Positions 7,572 through 16,620 of a stretch of 64,000 nucleotides of DNA are shown here, piece by piece. The position numbers and the translations under genes are program-made. Each line of letters starts with the position of its first letter. The first letter of the stretch is position 1. Source of the stretch: CAVTWH01 sp963738365. Lineage in GTDB: Bacteria; Actinomycetota; Actinomycetes; Mycobacteriales; Micromonosporaceae. The stretch is from NCBI GenBank assembly GCA_963738365.1, contig CAVTWH010000008.1, positions 372,001 to 436,000 of the forward strand. The letters are read 5' to 3'. The notes below the pieces were generated by a model that made no database searches, was not told the origin of the DNA, and worked only from the letters and a program-made list of their open reading frames with translations.

Positions 7572-8846
7572 GTGAACGCTGCGCAGACAGCCGGGCACGG
7601 GCCGGCCACCAACTGGGCCGGCAACGTGAGCTTCCGGCCCGCCCGCTGGCACCACCCGGCTACGGTCGCCGAACTGTGCGCCGTGGTCGGGGCGGCGCCC
7701 CGCATCCACGCCGTCGGCGCGGGGCACTCCTTCTCCGCCGTCGCGGACGGGCCGGCCGACCTGGTGGCACTGTCCCGGCTGGCGCGCCGGGTGGAGCTGG
7801 ACCCGGCCGGTGACCGGGTCACCGTGGACGGTGGCGTGCGCTACGGCGAACTCGCCCCGGTGCTGCACGAGCGCGGGTACGCGCTGGCCAACCTGGCGTC
7901 GCTGCCGCACCTGACGGTGGCGGGCGCGGTGGCCACCGGTACCCACGGCTCCGGCGACCGCAACCCCTGCCTGGCGGCGGCTGTCCTCGGCGTGGAGCTG
8001 GTGACCGCCGACGGCGAGCTGGTGCGGCTCGACCGGCAGCACCCGGACTTCTCCGGCGCCGTGGTGGCACTGGGCGCGCTCGGCGTGGTGAGCGCCCTGA
8101 CCCTGGCGGTCGAGCCCAGCTACGACGTCGCCCAGCACGTCTACGACGACGCCCCGTTCGACCAGCTGGTCGACGGCTTCGCCGAGGTGTTCTCCAGTGC
8201 CTACAGCGTGAGCGCGTTCACCGACTGGAGCGGTGGGCCGGTCCGGCAGCTGTGGGTGAAGCGGCGGGCCGGCGAGCCGGAACCGCCGGCCCGGCTGTGC
8301 GGCGCCCGGCGCGCCGACGGCCCGCGCCATCCGCTGCCCGGCGCGGCCACCGACCCGGCCACCCAGCAGCTGGGGGTACCCGGGCCCTGGTACGCCCGGC
8401 TGCCGCACTTCCGGCTGGAGTTCACCCCCAGCGCCGGTGACGAACTACAGAGCGAGTACCTGCTGGCGCGCTCGGACGCCCCGGCCGCCCTGCGCGCGAT
8501 GGACGCGGTCCGCGACCGGGTGGCTCCGGCGCTGCAGATCTGCGAACTGCGTACCGTCGCCGCCGACGACCTGTGGCTGTCCATGGCGTACCGGCGCGAC
8601 AGCGTTGCGCTGCACTTCACCTGGCGCCGCGACCTGGACGCGGTACGACCGGCGCTGCAGGCGCTGGAGGAGGCACTGGCGCCGTACGCGCCACGGCCGC
8701 ACTGGGGGAAGCTGTACCTCGCCGGCCCCGACGAGCTGGCCGACAGGTACCCCCGCTGGGCGGATTTCCAGGCGCTGCGCCGCCGCTACGACCCGACCGG
8801 GAAGTTCAGCAACGCCACCCTGGACGGGCTGTTCGGGCCGGGCTGA
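7572..8846 (+). CDS. aldO: FAD-linked alditol (xylitol/sorbitol) oxidase
   Basis: A 424-residue flavoprotein of the VAO/PCMH fold. HAVGAGHSF near residues 46-54 carries the likely FAD-attaching His, and LPHLTVAGAVATGTHGSG is the FAD pyrophosphate-binding segment. The C-terminal ALO-type domain ends with PRPHWGKLY, as in Streptomyces alditol oxidase (about 418 residues). It oxidises polyols such as xylitol at C1 with O2, giving H2O2. The GTG start at 7572 follows a TAAGAT box (7560-7565) by 6 nt, so it is probably leaderless. L-gulono/D-arabinono-lactone oxidase is the alternative, but the length and C-terminus favour AldO. Confidence 0.8.
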   Translation: MNAAQTAGHGPATNWAGNVSFRPARWHHPATVAELCAVVGAAPRIHAVGAGHSFSAVADGPADLVALSRLARRVELDPAGDRVTVDGGVRYGELAPVLHERGYALANLASLPHLTVAGAVATGTHGSGDRNPCLAAAVLGVELVTADGELVRLDRQHPDFSGAVVALGALGVVSALTLAVEPSYDVAQHVYDDAPFDQLVDGFAEVFSSAYSVSAFTDWSGGPVRQLWVKRRAGEPEPPARLCGARRADGPRHPLPGAATDPATQQLGVPGPWYARLPHFRLEFTPSAGDELQSEYLLARSDAPAALRAMDAVRDRVAPALQICELRTVAADDLWLSMAYRRDSVALHFTWRRDLDAVRPALQALEEALAPYAPRPHWGKLYLAGPDELADRYPRWADFQALRRRYDPTGKFSNATLDGLFGPG

Positions 8847-8940
8847 CCGGCGCGGGCGCCGGCCGTGCGCGCGGCCCGTGGGGTGGCGCGGCGGTGCGCA
8901 CCTCCCCCGGGCGGCGTGCGCCGGCCAGCAGCTCGGCCGG

Positions 8941-9744
8941 CTACCGCTCGTCCTGCTTGAGCGCGGTGTCGACGGTGAGGGCGGAGGCGACGACCAGGCT
9001 GAGCAGCGGGTCCGGCAGCGCATAGTGGATCTTCACGACGTAGTTGTCGGCGGTGGTGAAGATCGCCTTGGCGAAGCCTTCCCAGGTCTTGGTGATCTGG
9101 GCCACCTCGGTGCCCTGCGCGTCGAAGACGAGAAAGTTCCACGCCCGCCAGTTCTGCGCGCGGATCTCACCCAGGGCGGCGCCGTTGGGCGCCTGTAGCC
9201 CGAAGTTGATTTTGCCGAACACGTTCTGCTGGATGATCTGGCCGATCTGGGTGTTGTCCGGCCGGCTGACGATCACCCGGGACTTCATCAGCTTGGCCGG
9301 GCGTACCACGTTGAGCAGCGGGGTACCGGCGCCGTCGCGGATCTCGAAGCGGTGCGTCAGGTACTGGTCGTAGTTGGACAGCAGCCGGAACGCCTTGCGC
9401 AGGGTGCTCTGGCCGACCTCGTTCACCGAGGCGATCTGCTGGCCGTGCTGGTTGTAGACGCTGTACTGGTTGGTCACCTCGATGATCTTGGCCTTCTGGT
9501 TCACCACCAGGACCGGCTCGGTGAACAGCGTCCCGCCGCCCTGCTGGTGCGGGGCGCCGACGGTCTGCTGCGCCTGCTGCGCCACCCGGGGGTCCTGCCA
9601 GGCTTGCTGAGGGTGACCCTGCTGGGGGATGCCGTACGGCGGGGCGCCCGGCGGCGGGCCGCCGTGCTGTGCGGGGATGTACTGCTGAGGGTGGCCTTGC
9701 TGCTGCGGGTGGCCGGGATGGGTGGGCTGCTGGGGGTAGCTCAT
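8941..9744 (-). CDS. LURP-one/phospholipid scramblase-related protein with Pro/Gln-rich tail
   Basis: 267 residues. The first 75 are Pro/Gln/His-rich (PQQPTHPGHPQQQGHPQQY). The rest is the tubby-like beta barrel of the LURP-one/scramblase family: LFTEPVLVVNQKAKIIEVTN, then YDQYLTHRFEIRDGAG and the closing AKAIFTTADNYVVKIHYALP. No lipid-moving activity is shown for bacterial members. The ATG at 9744 follows a minus-strand TACCCT box by 8 nt, and an upstream in-frame GTG giving 14 extra residues is less likely. Confidence 0.75.
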   Translation of the reverse strand: MSYPQQPTHPGHPQQQGHPQQYIPAQHGGPPPGAPPYGIPQQGHPQQAWQDPRVAQQAQQTVGAPHQQGGGTLFTEPVLVVNQKAKIIEVTNQYSVYNQHGQQIASVNEVGQSTLRKAFRLLSNYDQYLTHRFEIRDGAGTPLLNVVRPAKLMKSRVIVSRPDNTQIGQIIQQNVFGKINFGLQAPNGAALGEIRAQNWRAWNFLVFDAQGTEVAQITKTWEGFAKAIFTTADNYVVKIHYALPDPLLSLVVASALTVDTALKQDER

Positions 9745-9873
9745 GGTGATGCAGGGTAGCGAGGCGCGGCAAGCGGCGGCGCGCACCCGGAGTTATCCAC
9801 AGGCTGTCATCCGGAGGTTCCGCTGCGTCAACGGATTCCGCTACCCTCGGACCCGCACCTGGGGAGGTGATCC

Positions 9874-10308
9874 ATGAGCACCATCGCTCCGGACGACCCG
9901 ACGCCCGTCCATGTCAACCTTGCCGGCCTCACCGACTTCGCGACGCAGCTGCGCGCCGACGTCCTCGACCCGCTGCGCCAGAAGGTCCCCGAGCTGATCG
10001 ACGCCTACGGCGTCGGGGTGAGCATCGCCGACGGCCTGCCCACTCCGGCGATGACCCAGGTCCGCTGGCACTACCAGGAGTGCCTGGGCAGCATGGTGGA
10101 CCAGCTCAACCACTTCGTGCTGGCCGGCAGCATCCTGGCCGACGCGGCCACCCTGATCGCCGACCGGTACCGCGACGCCGACGCGCTGTCGCGCAGCTCG
10201 CTCACCGACGTCCAGGAAGCCATCACGGCCGCCACCGGGAAAAGCCCCGAACCGACCACCGACCCCGACCACCTGATCCGCCGCTACGGCAGCCGCACGG
10301 CCGGGTAG
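9874..10308 (+). CDS. ESX/WXG100-like or EspC-like helical protein
   Basis: 144 residues after a clear GGGGAGGTGAT ribosome site. The protein is mostly helical with no signal peptide. The segments VHVNLAGLTDFATQLRADV and MTQVRWHYQECLGSMVDQLN recall actinobacterial type VII-secretion-associated helical hairpins. The C-terminus ends in HLIRRYGSRTAG. No secretion gene is nearby. The fold assignment is inferred from the helix pattern and is weak. Confidence 0.5.
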   Translation: MSTIAPDDPTPVHVNLAGLTDFATQLRADVLDPLRQKVPELIDAYGVGVSIADGLPTPAMTQVRWHYQECLGSMVDQLNHFVLAGSILADAATLIADRYRDADALSRSSLTDVQEAITAATGKSPEPTTDPDHLIRRYGSRTAG

Positions 10309-10331
10309 CCCATCGCGCTGCTCGGCGACCG

Positions 10332-10363
10332 CTTCCCGATCTCGGCGCTTCCCGATCTCGGCG
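10332..10363. repeat. 16-bp perfect tandem repeat (2 copies)
   Basis: CTTCCCGATCTCGGCG occurs twice in a row (10332-10347 and 10348-10363). It fills most of the 71-nt gap between two convergent stop codons. Confidence 0.9.
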
Positions 10364-10379
10364 GTGGCCGCCCCGGCGC

Positions 10380-11510
10380 TCAGGCGGATTTACGGGCGGC
10401 GGTCTTCTTGGCCGGTGCCGCCGTCTTGGCCGGCGCGGCCTTCCTGGCGGTGCCGGACTTCGCCGCCGTGGCGCTCTTCGCCGTGCTCTTCGCGGCGGTG
10501 CTCTTCGCGGCCGTGCCCGTGCCGGCGGTCGACTTGGCCGCTGTCGTCCGGGCCGCTGTCGACTTGCCGGCGGACTTCGCGGCGGTGGACTTCGCGGGCT
10601 CGGCCTTCTTCGCAGCGCTGCCGGACCTGGCTGAGCTGCCGGACTTCGCGGCCGCCGCCTTGCGGGCCGACGGCGCCGAGCGCAGCGGGGTCGGCTCGAC
10701 CGGCTCGCGGTCGGCGTCCCCGGCCCCCTCGCCACGGGCCTGCCGGGCCCGGTCGACGGAGGCGCGCAGCGCCGCCATCAGGTCGATGGCACCGGACGGG
10801 GCGGCTTCCTCCTCCGGCGGCCCGACCACCTCGCGCCCCTCCACCTTGGCGTCGATGACCTCCTGCAGCGCTGCCCGGTACTCGTCGGTGTACTGGTCCG
10901 GGTCGAAGTCACCGGTCATCGAGTCGATCAGCGAGCTGGCCATCGCCAGCTCCTGGCTGCGTACCGTGATGTCCTCGTCGAGGAAGCCGAAGTCGGCGGC
11001 GCGTACCTCGTCGGGCCACAGCATCGTGTTGAGCACCAGCACGTCGTCGCGGACCCGCAGGGTGGCCAGCTGCTCGCGCTGGCGCAGCGCCACCTTCACG
11101 ATCGCCACCCGCTCCGAGTCGGCCAGCGCGTCGCGCAGCAGCACGTACGGCTTGGTGGCGGTGCCCTCGGGCTCCAGGTAGTAGGCCTTGGCGTAGAGGA
11201 TCGGGTCGACCTGGTCGGCGGGGACGAACTCCAGCACCTCGATCGCCCGGGAGCTGGTCAGCGGCAGGTCGGCGAAGTCCCCGTCGTCGAGGATGACCAT
11301 CTCGCCGCCGCCCAGGTCGTAGCCCTTGGCGATGTCGTCGTAGCTGACCTCTTCGCCGTCGATCGAGCAGGTGCGCTTGTATTTGATGCGCCCGCCATCG
11401 GTCCGGTGCACCTGGTGGAACCGGATGTCCTTCTCCTCCGTCGCGGAGAAGAGCTTCACCCCGATCGACACCAGCCCGAACGAGACCGCGCCTTTCCAGA
11501 TGGCACGCAT
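10380..11510 (-). CDS. ku: Non-homologous end-joining DNA-binding protein Ku
   Basis: 376 residues. MRAIWKGAVSFGLVSIGVKL is the family start. The Ku core continues through AYYLEPEGTATKPYVLLRDAL and GFLDEDITVRSQELAMASSL to about residue 270. A 105-residue Lys/Ala/Ser/Thr tail follows, with AKS/AAK repeats as in mycobacterial and Streptomyces Ku that bind DNA ends and recruit LigD. Ku forms a homodimer threading onto DNA ends. It is divergent from the ligase gene with 44 nt between the starts. A TATCCT box (11517-11522, minus strand) lies 6 nt from the ATG, so it is probably leaderless. Confidence 0.93.
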   Translation of the reverse strand: MRAIWKGAVSFGLVSIGVKLFSATEEKDIRFHQVHRTDGGRIKYKRTCSIDGEEVSYDDIAKGYDLGGGEMVILDDGDFADLPLTSSRAIEVLEFVPADQVDPILYAKAYYLEPEGTATKPYVLLRDALADSERVAIVKVALRQREQLATLRVRDDVLVLNTMLWPDEVRAADFGFLDEDITVRSQELAMASSLIDSMTGDFDPDQYTDEYRAALQEVIDAKVEGREVVGPPEEEAAPSGAIDLMAALRASVDRARQARGEGAGDADREPVEPTPLRSAPSARKAAAAKSGSSARSGSAAKKAEPAKSTAAKSAGKSTAARTTAAKSTAGTGTAAKSTAAKSTAKSATAAKSGTARKAAPAKTAAPAKKTAARKSA

Positions 11511-11541
11511 TCACCAAGGATAGGCCGGGTTCCGTCCCGGC

Positions 11542-11547
11542 GTACGC
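11542..11547 (+). promoter_or_regulatory. -10 box of the ligase-polymerase operon
   Basis: TACGCT lies 7 nt before the GTG at 11555. It is back to back with the ku promoter, so Ku and the ligase/polymerase pair share one short divergent control region. Confidence 0.55.
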
Positions 11548-11554
11548 TCCATTC

Positions 11555-12481
11555 GTGCCTGGCGCGCCCATGCTGGCTGTCCCTGGTCCGTTGCCGGTCG
11601 GACCGGGCTGGGCGTATGAGTTCAAATGGGATGGCGTGCGGGTGATCGCCGACACCTCCGGCGGCCGGCTGTGGCTGCGCGCCCGTAGCGGTACCGATGT
11701 CACCAGTGGGTATCCGGAGCTGGCGGCGCTGGGCGCCGCGCTGCCCGACGCCGTGGTGGACGGCGAGATCGTGCTGCTGGACGCCGACGGGCGGCCGTCG
11801 TTCACCGCGCTGGCCGAGCGCATGCACGTCCGCGAGCCGGGGCGCGCCGCCCGGCTGGCCGCCGCCCGGCCGGTCACCTACATGATCTTCGACCTGCTCC
11901 GGGTCGCCGGTGAGGACCTCACCACCCGGGGGTACGCCCAGCGCCGCGCCCGACTGGAGCAGCTCGCCCCGGCGGCCGCCCGCTGGCTGGTCCCGCCCCG
12001 GTTCAGCGACGGCGAAGCCACCCTGGCCGCCGCCCGGGAGTACGCCCTGGAGGGCGTGGTCGCCAAGCGCCTGGACTCCACGTACCACCCGGGCCTGCGC
12101 AGCCCCGAGTGGGTGAAGGTGAAACTGGACGCCACCGCCGATTTCGTCGTGGGCGGCTGGCGCCCGGGCATCCGCCGGCTGGGCGCCCTGCTGGTCGGGG
12201 TGCCCGCCGGGGACGGCCGGCTGGAGTACCGCGGCCGGGTCGGCGGCGGCATCTCCGGCGCCGCCGAAGTGGCGCTGCTGCGGGCGCTGGCCCCGCTGGC
12301 CGCCGACGCGCCGCCGTTCACCGCGCCGCTGGCCCGCGAGGACGCCAAGGGCGCCCACTGGGTACGCCCCGAGCTGGTGGTGGAGGTGCGCTACGGCCAG
12401 CGCACCCCGGACGGGCGGCTGCGCTTCCCGCGCTTCCTGCGCATCCGCCCGGACAAGTCCCCCGGAGAGGTCGATGGCTGA
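11555..12481 (+). CDS. ligD: ATP-dependent DNA ligase (LigD ligase-domain type)
   Basis: 308 residues. The nucleotidyltransferase motif EFKWDGVR near residues 28-35 holds the adenylated Lys. Further motifs are DGEIVLLD (motif III), EGVVAKRLDSTY (motif IV) and PEWVKVKLD (motif V). The OB-fold domain runs from FVVGGWRPG to the end. Domain order and length match the ligase part of LigD, here as a separate protein. It seals breaks held by Ku. GTG 11555 is placed by the -10 box. The stop overlaps the next gene's ATG by 8 nt. Confidence 0.9.
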   Translation: MPGAPMLAVPGPLPVGPGWAYEFKWDGVRVIADTSGGRLWLRARSGTDVTSGYPELAALGAALPDAVVDGEIVLLDADGRPSFTALAERMHVREPGRAARLAAARPVTYMIFDLLRVAGEDLTTRGYAQRRARLEQLAPAAARWLVPPRFSDGEATLAAAREYALEGVVAKRLDSTYHPGLRSPEWVKVKLDATADFVVGGWRPGIRRLGALLVGVPAGDGRLEYRGRVGGGISGAAEVALLRALAPLAADAPPFTAPLAREDAKGAHWVRPELVVEVRYGQRTPDGRLRFPRFLRIRPDKSPGEVDG

Positions 12482-13398
12482 ACCGCAGCGGATCAAGGTA
12501 CAGGTCGGCGACGTCCAGTTGGAGCTGTCCAACCTCGGCAAGGTGCTCTACCCGGCGGTCGGGTACACCAAGGGCGAAGTGGTCGACTACTACACCCGGG
12601 TCGCCCCGTACCTGCTGCCGCACCTGCGGGACCGGGCGCTCACCCGGATCCGCTTCCCCAACGGCGTCGACCGGCCCAGCTTCTTCGAGAAGAACGCCCC
12701 GGCCGGCGCTCCACCCTGGGTACGCCTGGCCACCCTGCCGGTCCCCGGCTCGACGGCGCACCGGGACATGCTGGACTACGTCGTCGCCGACGACCTGCCC
12801 ACCCTGGTCTGGCTGGCCAACCTGGCCGCGCTGGAGCTGCACGTACCCCAGTGGCGGGTGGGGTCCGGGGACAACCAGCTGGCCCGGCCGGACCGCCTGG
12901 TGCTCGACCTGGACCCGGGGCCGCCGGCCGGACTGGCCCAGTGCGCCGAGGTGGCGCTGCTGCTGCGCGACCGGCTGGCCGCCGACGGCCTGACCGCGCT
13001 GCCGAAGACCTCCGGCCGCAAGGGCATGCAGCTGCTCTGCGCGCTGGACGCCGGCCGCGACTCCGAGCAGGTGTCCGGCTACGCCAAGGCGGTCGCCGAC
13101 GAGCTGGCCCGGGACCACCCGAAGCTGGTCGACGGCCAAGATGGCCAAGCAGCTGCGGCCGCACAAGGTGTTCATCGACTGGAGCCAGAACAACGCGGCC
13201 AAGACCACGGTGGCGCCGTACTCCCTGCGCGGCGAGCGGGAGCCGACCGTCTCGGCCCCGCTGAGCTGGGCCGAGGTCGAGGCGGGCGGCCTGCGCCCGG
13301 TCCGCGCCGGCCAACTGCTGGACCGCCTGGACAGCTACGGCGACCTGCTCGCGCCGTTGCTCGCCGAGCACCCGCCGCGCTGCCCGGACGCCGCCTGA
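12474..13398 (+). CDS. ligD: LigD-type polymerase/primase (frameshifted as read)
   Basis: An archaeo-eukaryotic primase-type polymerase of about 307 residues, matching the LigD polymerase domain. VQLELSNLGKVLYP starts the domain, RIRFPNGV and FFEKNAP follow, and RLVLDLDPG supplies the metal-binding Asp-x-Asp. KTSGRKGMQLLCALD lies further on. One extra base near 13135 moves AKMAKQLRPHKVFIDWSQNN into another frame, which runs to the TGA at 13396-13398. The open frame otherwise reads on into the next gene by chance. It fills gaps during end joining with the ligase upstream, to which it is translationally coupled (8-nt overlap). Confidence 0.88.
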
Positions 13399-13448
13399 CC
13401 CGGGCCGATCCGCACTGCGCCGCCGGGCCGAGCACCTACGCTCGCAGC

Positions 13449-14612
13449 ATGGTCACCCAGACCACGCTCAGCGAGCTGGGCACCCGCTCCAAGCGGAGCG
13501 TCTTCGCCCGGGCCCGCCGGGTGCGCGGCACTCTGCTGCTCGCCCTGCAGGCCGGCGTGGCGGCCGGGCTGGCCTGGTTCGTGGCGCACGGGCTGCTGCA
13601 CCGGCCGCAGCCGTTCTTCGCCCCGATCGCCGCGGTGATCGTGCTCAACGTCTCGGTCGGGCAGAAGCTGCGCCGGGGCGTGGAGCTGCTGGTCGGGGTG
13701 GCCACCGGCATCCTGGTCGGGGACGCGGTGATCTACGTGATCGGCACCGGCTTCCTGCAGATCGCCCTGATCGTGTCGGCGGCCGTGGCGACCGCCGCGT
13801 TCCTCGGCGGCAGCCCCACCCTGATCGGCCAGGCGGCCTCCTCGGGGGTACTGGTGGCCACGGTGACCGTGCCGGGCGGCGGGATCTACTACAGCCGGTT
13901 CGTCGACGCGCTCATCGGCGGCGTCACCGGGCTGCTGGTGATGGTGCTGCTGCTGCAGGTCAACCCGCTGACCGTGGTGAGCCGGGCGACCGGCCCGGCG
14001 CTGGGCGCCATCGCCGACGCGTTGGCCGGCGCGGCCGACGCGCTCGCCGCCGACGACCAGGAGGCCGCCCAGGCCGTGCTGGACGAGCTCGACCGGCGCA
14101 CCCCGGTGCTGGGTACCTTCCGCGACCGGCTGGACGAGGCGCGGGAGACCTCCCGGCTGGCGCCGGTGCGCTGGCGTACCCAGGCGCCGCTGGCCCGGTA
14201 CCTGAACGCCGCCCCGCAGATCGAGCGGGCCCTGCACAACGCCCGGGTGCTGGTACGCCGGTCGCTGACCATGATCCGCGACGCCGAGGACGCGCCGGCT
14301 GACCTGGTCGCCGCCGTCCGCACCATGGCGCAGGCGCTGCGCCAGCTGGAGCGGGAGCTGGCGGCCGGGCATGAGCCGGTGCGTACCCAGGAGCTGGCGG
14401 TCGTGGCGGCGACCCTGGCCGGCGTGGCCTACCGGCGCGGGGTGGGCTTCCACGGCAGCGTCGTGGTCGCCCAGCTGCGCGCCATCGCCACCGACCTGCT
14501 GGTGGCCAGCGGCCGTCAGCAGAAGGACGCGGAGCGGACGGTACGCCGGGCCGCCGGGCGCCGGGGCTCCGGTGAGCGGCCGGGTGAGCCGTCCCAGCCG
14601 CCGGTACGCTGA
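13449..14612 (+). CDS. FUSC-family (aromatic acid exporter-like) membrane protein
   Basis: 387 residues. After a basic N-terminus, about six membrane spans run to residue 170 (LLLALQAGVAAGLAWFVAHG; FFAPIAAVIVLNVSVGQ; LLVGVATGILVGDAVIYVIG; ALIVSAAVATAAFLGG; LLVMVLLLQV). A cytoplasmic helical domain of about 200 residues follows. This layout matches half-size FUSC/YhfK/PET proteins. Transport of an organic acid or drug is inferred from the family. The ATG at 13449 is 6 nt after TACGCT (13437-13442), so it is probably leaderless; it is separate from the end-joining operon although its frame joins it. Confidence 0.8.
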   Translation: MVTQTTLSELGTRSKRSVFARARRVRGTLLLALQAGVAAGLAWFVAHGLLHRPQPFFAPIAAVIVLNVSVGQKLRRGVELLVGVATGILVGDAVIYVIGTGFLQIALIVSAAVATAAFLGGSPTLIGQAASSGVLVATVTVPGGGIYYSRFVDALIGGVTGLLVMVLLLQVNPLTVVSRATGPALGAIADALAGAADALAADDQEAAQAVLDELDRRTPVLGTFRDRLDEARETSRLAPVRWRTQAPLARYLNAAPQIERALHNARVLVRRSLTMIRDAEDAPADLVAAVRTMAQALRQLERELAAGHEPVRTQELAVVAATLAGVAYRRGVGFHGSVVVAQLRAIATDLLVASGRQQKDAERTVRRAAGRRGSGERPGEPSQPPVR

Positions 14613-14617
14613 CCGGC

Positions 14618-16081
14618 ATGACGCAGCAGCCGCCCCAACCTGGGCCGGTGCAGTTCCCTCCGGTGCCGGCCAGCCCGGACCGGCTCACCGCCGAGCAGAC
14701 GCTGGCCCGGCTGGGCTACGCCCCGGCCCCGTCGCCCGCCCAGGGCTGGCCGGCGCTGCCGCCCGGGCCGGCGATGCCGCCGCCCAAGCGGATCGACTGG
14801 CGCCGGCTGGTCTGGCTGGTCGCCGTCCCGCTGGTCTTCGCCGTCTGCCTGATCGGGCTGCTGGTCTACGTGGGCCGCCACATCGGCGTGACGGCGCTGA
14901 TCATCGGCATCGTCGCGGCGCTCATCCCGGTGCCGGTGCTGGTCGGCTGCTTCCTCTGGCTGGACCGCTACGAGCCCGAACCGGTCAAGTACCTGGTCCT
15001 GATGCTCGGCTGGGGCGCCTGCGTGGCCACCGCGGTGGCGCTGCTCGTCAACAACACGATGGTCAGGGTGACCGACAGCCACGGCCTGTCCGACAACTGG
15101 GTCCTGGTGGTCACGGCGCCGATCACCGAGGAGACGATGAAGGCGCTCGGCCCGCTGCTCCTGCTGCTGGTGACCCGGCGTCGGGCGTTCTCCGGTGTGG
15201 TCGACGGGATCGTCTACTGTGGACTCTCCGCGACCGGCTTCGCCATGGTGGAGAACATCCTCTACCTGGGCGGCCAGGGCTACGCCCGGGGTGTCCACCA
15301 GGGCGGCGTGACCGCCGGTGCCCGGGACCTGGCACTCGTCTTCTTCCTCCGGGTGCTGCTCTCCGGCTTCGCGCACCCGCTGTTCACCTCGATGACCGGT
15401 ATCGGGCTGGGCATCGCGGCCCGCACCCAGCGCAAGGCGCTGCGGGTGCTGGCGCCGCTGGGCGGCTGGCTGCTGGCGATCACCCTGCACGGCTCGTGGA
15501 ACGGCATGTCGGCGCTGGCCCGGCACACCCCGGTGGTGGTGCTCTACGGGTACTTCGCGGTGATGATGCCGATCTTCCTCGGCATGGTCGGTTTCGCGCT
15601 GTGGCTGCGCTCCTGGGAGGGCCGGCTCACCCAGCGGATGCTGCTGCCCTACGTGCGCGCCGGGTGGCTCTCCCCGCCGGAGGTGGCGGCGCTGGCCACC
15701 ATCGGCCGACGGCTCTCCGCCGTGACCTGGGCCCGCCGGGTGGCCGGTGAACCAGGCGCCCGGGCCATGCGCGGGTTCCAGTTCACCGCGACCCGGCTCG
15801 CCCTGCTCCGGGATGGCCTGCACCGCGGCCTGGACACCGGGGAGGACGCGCAGGCCCGCACCGGTGCCGAGGAGGCGCGACTGCTGGACCAGCTCGCCGG
15901 GTACCGCTCGGTCTACGCCGGCCGCGACCCACAGGGGCCGCGGGCCCGCTGGGACGGCGCCAACTACCAGGTCACCTTCCCGGACGGGCGGGTCCGGGCC
16001 ATCCCGCCGCCGGCCGAGCCGGTCGCCCCGCTGCCGGTGATCGTCGCCCCGCCGCCGGCAGCGCACTACGGCTGGCGTTGA
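14618..16081 (+). CDS. PrsW-family intramembrane metalloprotease
   Basis: 487 residues. The N-terminus is proline-rich, and eight or more membrane spans follow. The PrsW glutamate motif TEETMKALGPLLLLL lies near residue 170. FAMVENILYLGG near 210 and FAHPLFTSMTGIGLG near 250 supply further conserved residues, and LHGSWNGM near 290 gives the late His. Bacillus PrsW cleaves anti-sigma factor RsiW; the target here is unknown. A cytoplasmic tail of about 150 residues ends in a Pro-rich stretch. TACGCT at 14605-14610 is 7 nt before the ATG. Confidence 0.85.
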   Translation: MTQQPPQPGPVQFPPVPASPDRLTAEQTLARLGYAPAPSPAQGWPALPPGPAMPPPKRIDWRRLVWLVAVPLVFAVCLIGLLVYVGRHIGVTALIIGIVAALIPVPVLVGCFLWLDRYEPEPVKYLVLMLGWGACVATAVALLVNNTMVRVTDSHGLSDNWVLVVTAPITEETMKALGPLLLLLVTRRRAFSGVVDGIVYCGLSATGFAMVENILYLGGQGYARGVHQGGVTAGARDLALVFFLRVLLSGFAHPLFTSMTGIGLGIAARTQRKALRVLAPLGGWLLAITLHGSWNGMSALARHTPVVVLYGYFAVMMPIFLGMVGFALWLRSWEGRLTQRMLLPYVRAGWLSPPEVAALATIGRRLSAVTWARRVAGEPGARAMRGFQFTATRLALLRDGLHRGLDTGEDAQARTGAEEARLLDQLAGYRSVYAGRDPQGPRARWDGANYQVTFPDGRVRAIPPPAEPVAPLPVIVAPPPAAHYGWR

Positions 16082-16084
16082 CCG

Positions 16085-16125
16085 CACCGGCGGCCGGATC
16101 CCCTGTCGGGACCCGGCCGCCGGTG
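16085..16125. terminator. Bidirectional terminator hairpin
   Basis: A perfect 13-bp stem (CACCGGCGGCCGG at 16085-16097 with 16113-16125) between the PrsW stop and the convergent secreted-protein gene. Confidence 0.75.
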
Positions 16126-16176
16126 GTTGCGCTCCGGCGCCGCGAACGCCCCGTGCCGTCCCGGTGCCGCAGCCGG

Positions 16177-16620
16177 CTACTTGACGATCTGGATGTTGTG
16201 CACGTCCACGGCGCTGACGCAGGTCGTGCTGCACAGGTCGACGCCGGCCTGACCGAATGCCACACCCTTCTTGAACGGGTGCTCGCTCGGGGTGACCGCG
16301 ACCCGCAGCTGCTGCACCGTGCCGGTGCAGGCGACCGACTGCCCCGCCGTACCCCGGGCGATGTCGTTGCCGACCGCCTCGGTGACCGACACGGTCAGGT
16401 AGGCCGTGCTCCCCGGCGCGCAGGTCACCCGGATCGGGGCGAACACCACGGCGCCGTTGGCATCCAGCTTGGCGGTGCTGCCCAGCTTCAGCAGCGGGAC
16501 CGAGGGGGACTGCGACTGGACGCTGACCGCCGCACCGGCGGGTAGCGCGAGGGCGGCGACCGCTGCCGCGGCGATGCCCGCGCCGGCCAGGGCGGAACGC
16601 ACCCAGGTTCGCTTGTTCAC
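16177..16620 (-). CDS. Small secreted protein, coupled to the WzyC-like gene
   Basis: 147 residues from a GTG at 16620. It has a clear Sec signal peptide: MNKRTWVRSALAGAGIAAAA, then a hydrophobic core and a cleavage site after LPAGAA. The mature part is about 115 residues, beta-rich, with four cysteines (VTCAPG, VACTG, DLCSTTC) that could form two disulfides. No known domain is recognised. The start overlaps the stop of the upstream membrane protein gene as GTGA (16617-16620), so the two are translationally coupled. It may be a surface or secreted substrate of its partner; that is inference. Confidence 0.65.
   Translation of the reverse strand: MNKRTWVRSALAGAGIAAAAVAALALPAGAAVSVQSQSPSVPLLKLGSTAKLDANGAVVFAPIRVTCAPGSTAYLTVSVTEAVGNDIARGTAGQSVACTGTVQQLRVAVTPSEHPFKKGVAFGQAGVDLCSTTCVSAVDVHNIQIVK

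Noticed and set aside
12474..14612. A single 712-codon fusion of LigD polymerase and FUSC transporter
   Set aside because: The middle segment after the break at about 13135 is not polymerase sequence. The true polymerase end is in another frame, and the FUSC gene has its own promoter and ATG.
14516..16234. A 572-codon minus-strand frame opposite PrsW
   Set aside because: His/Gln/Arg-rich shadow of the PrsW gene with no recognisable domain.
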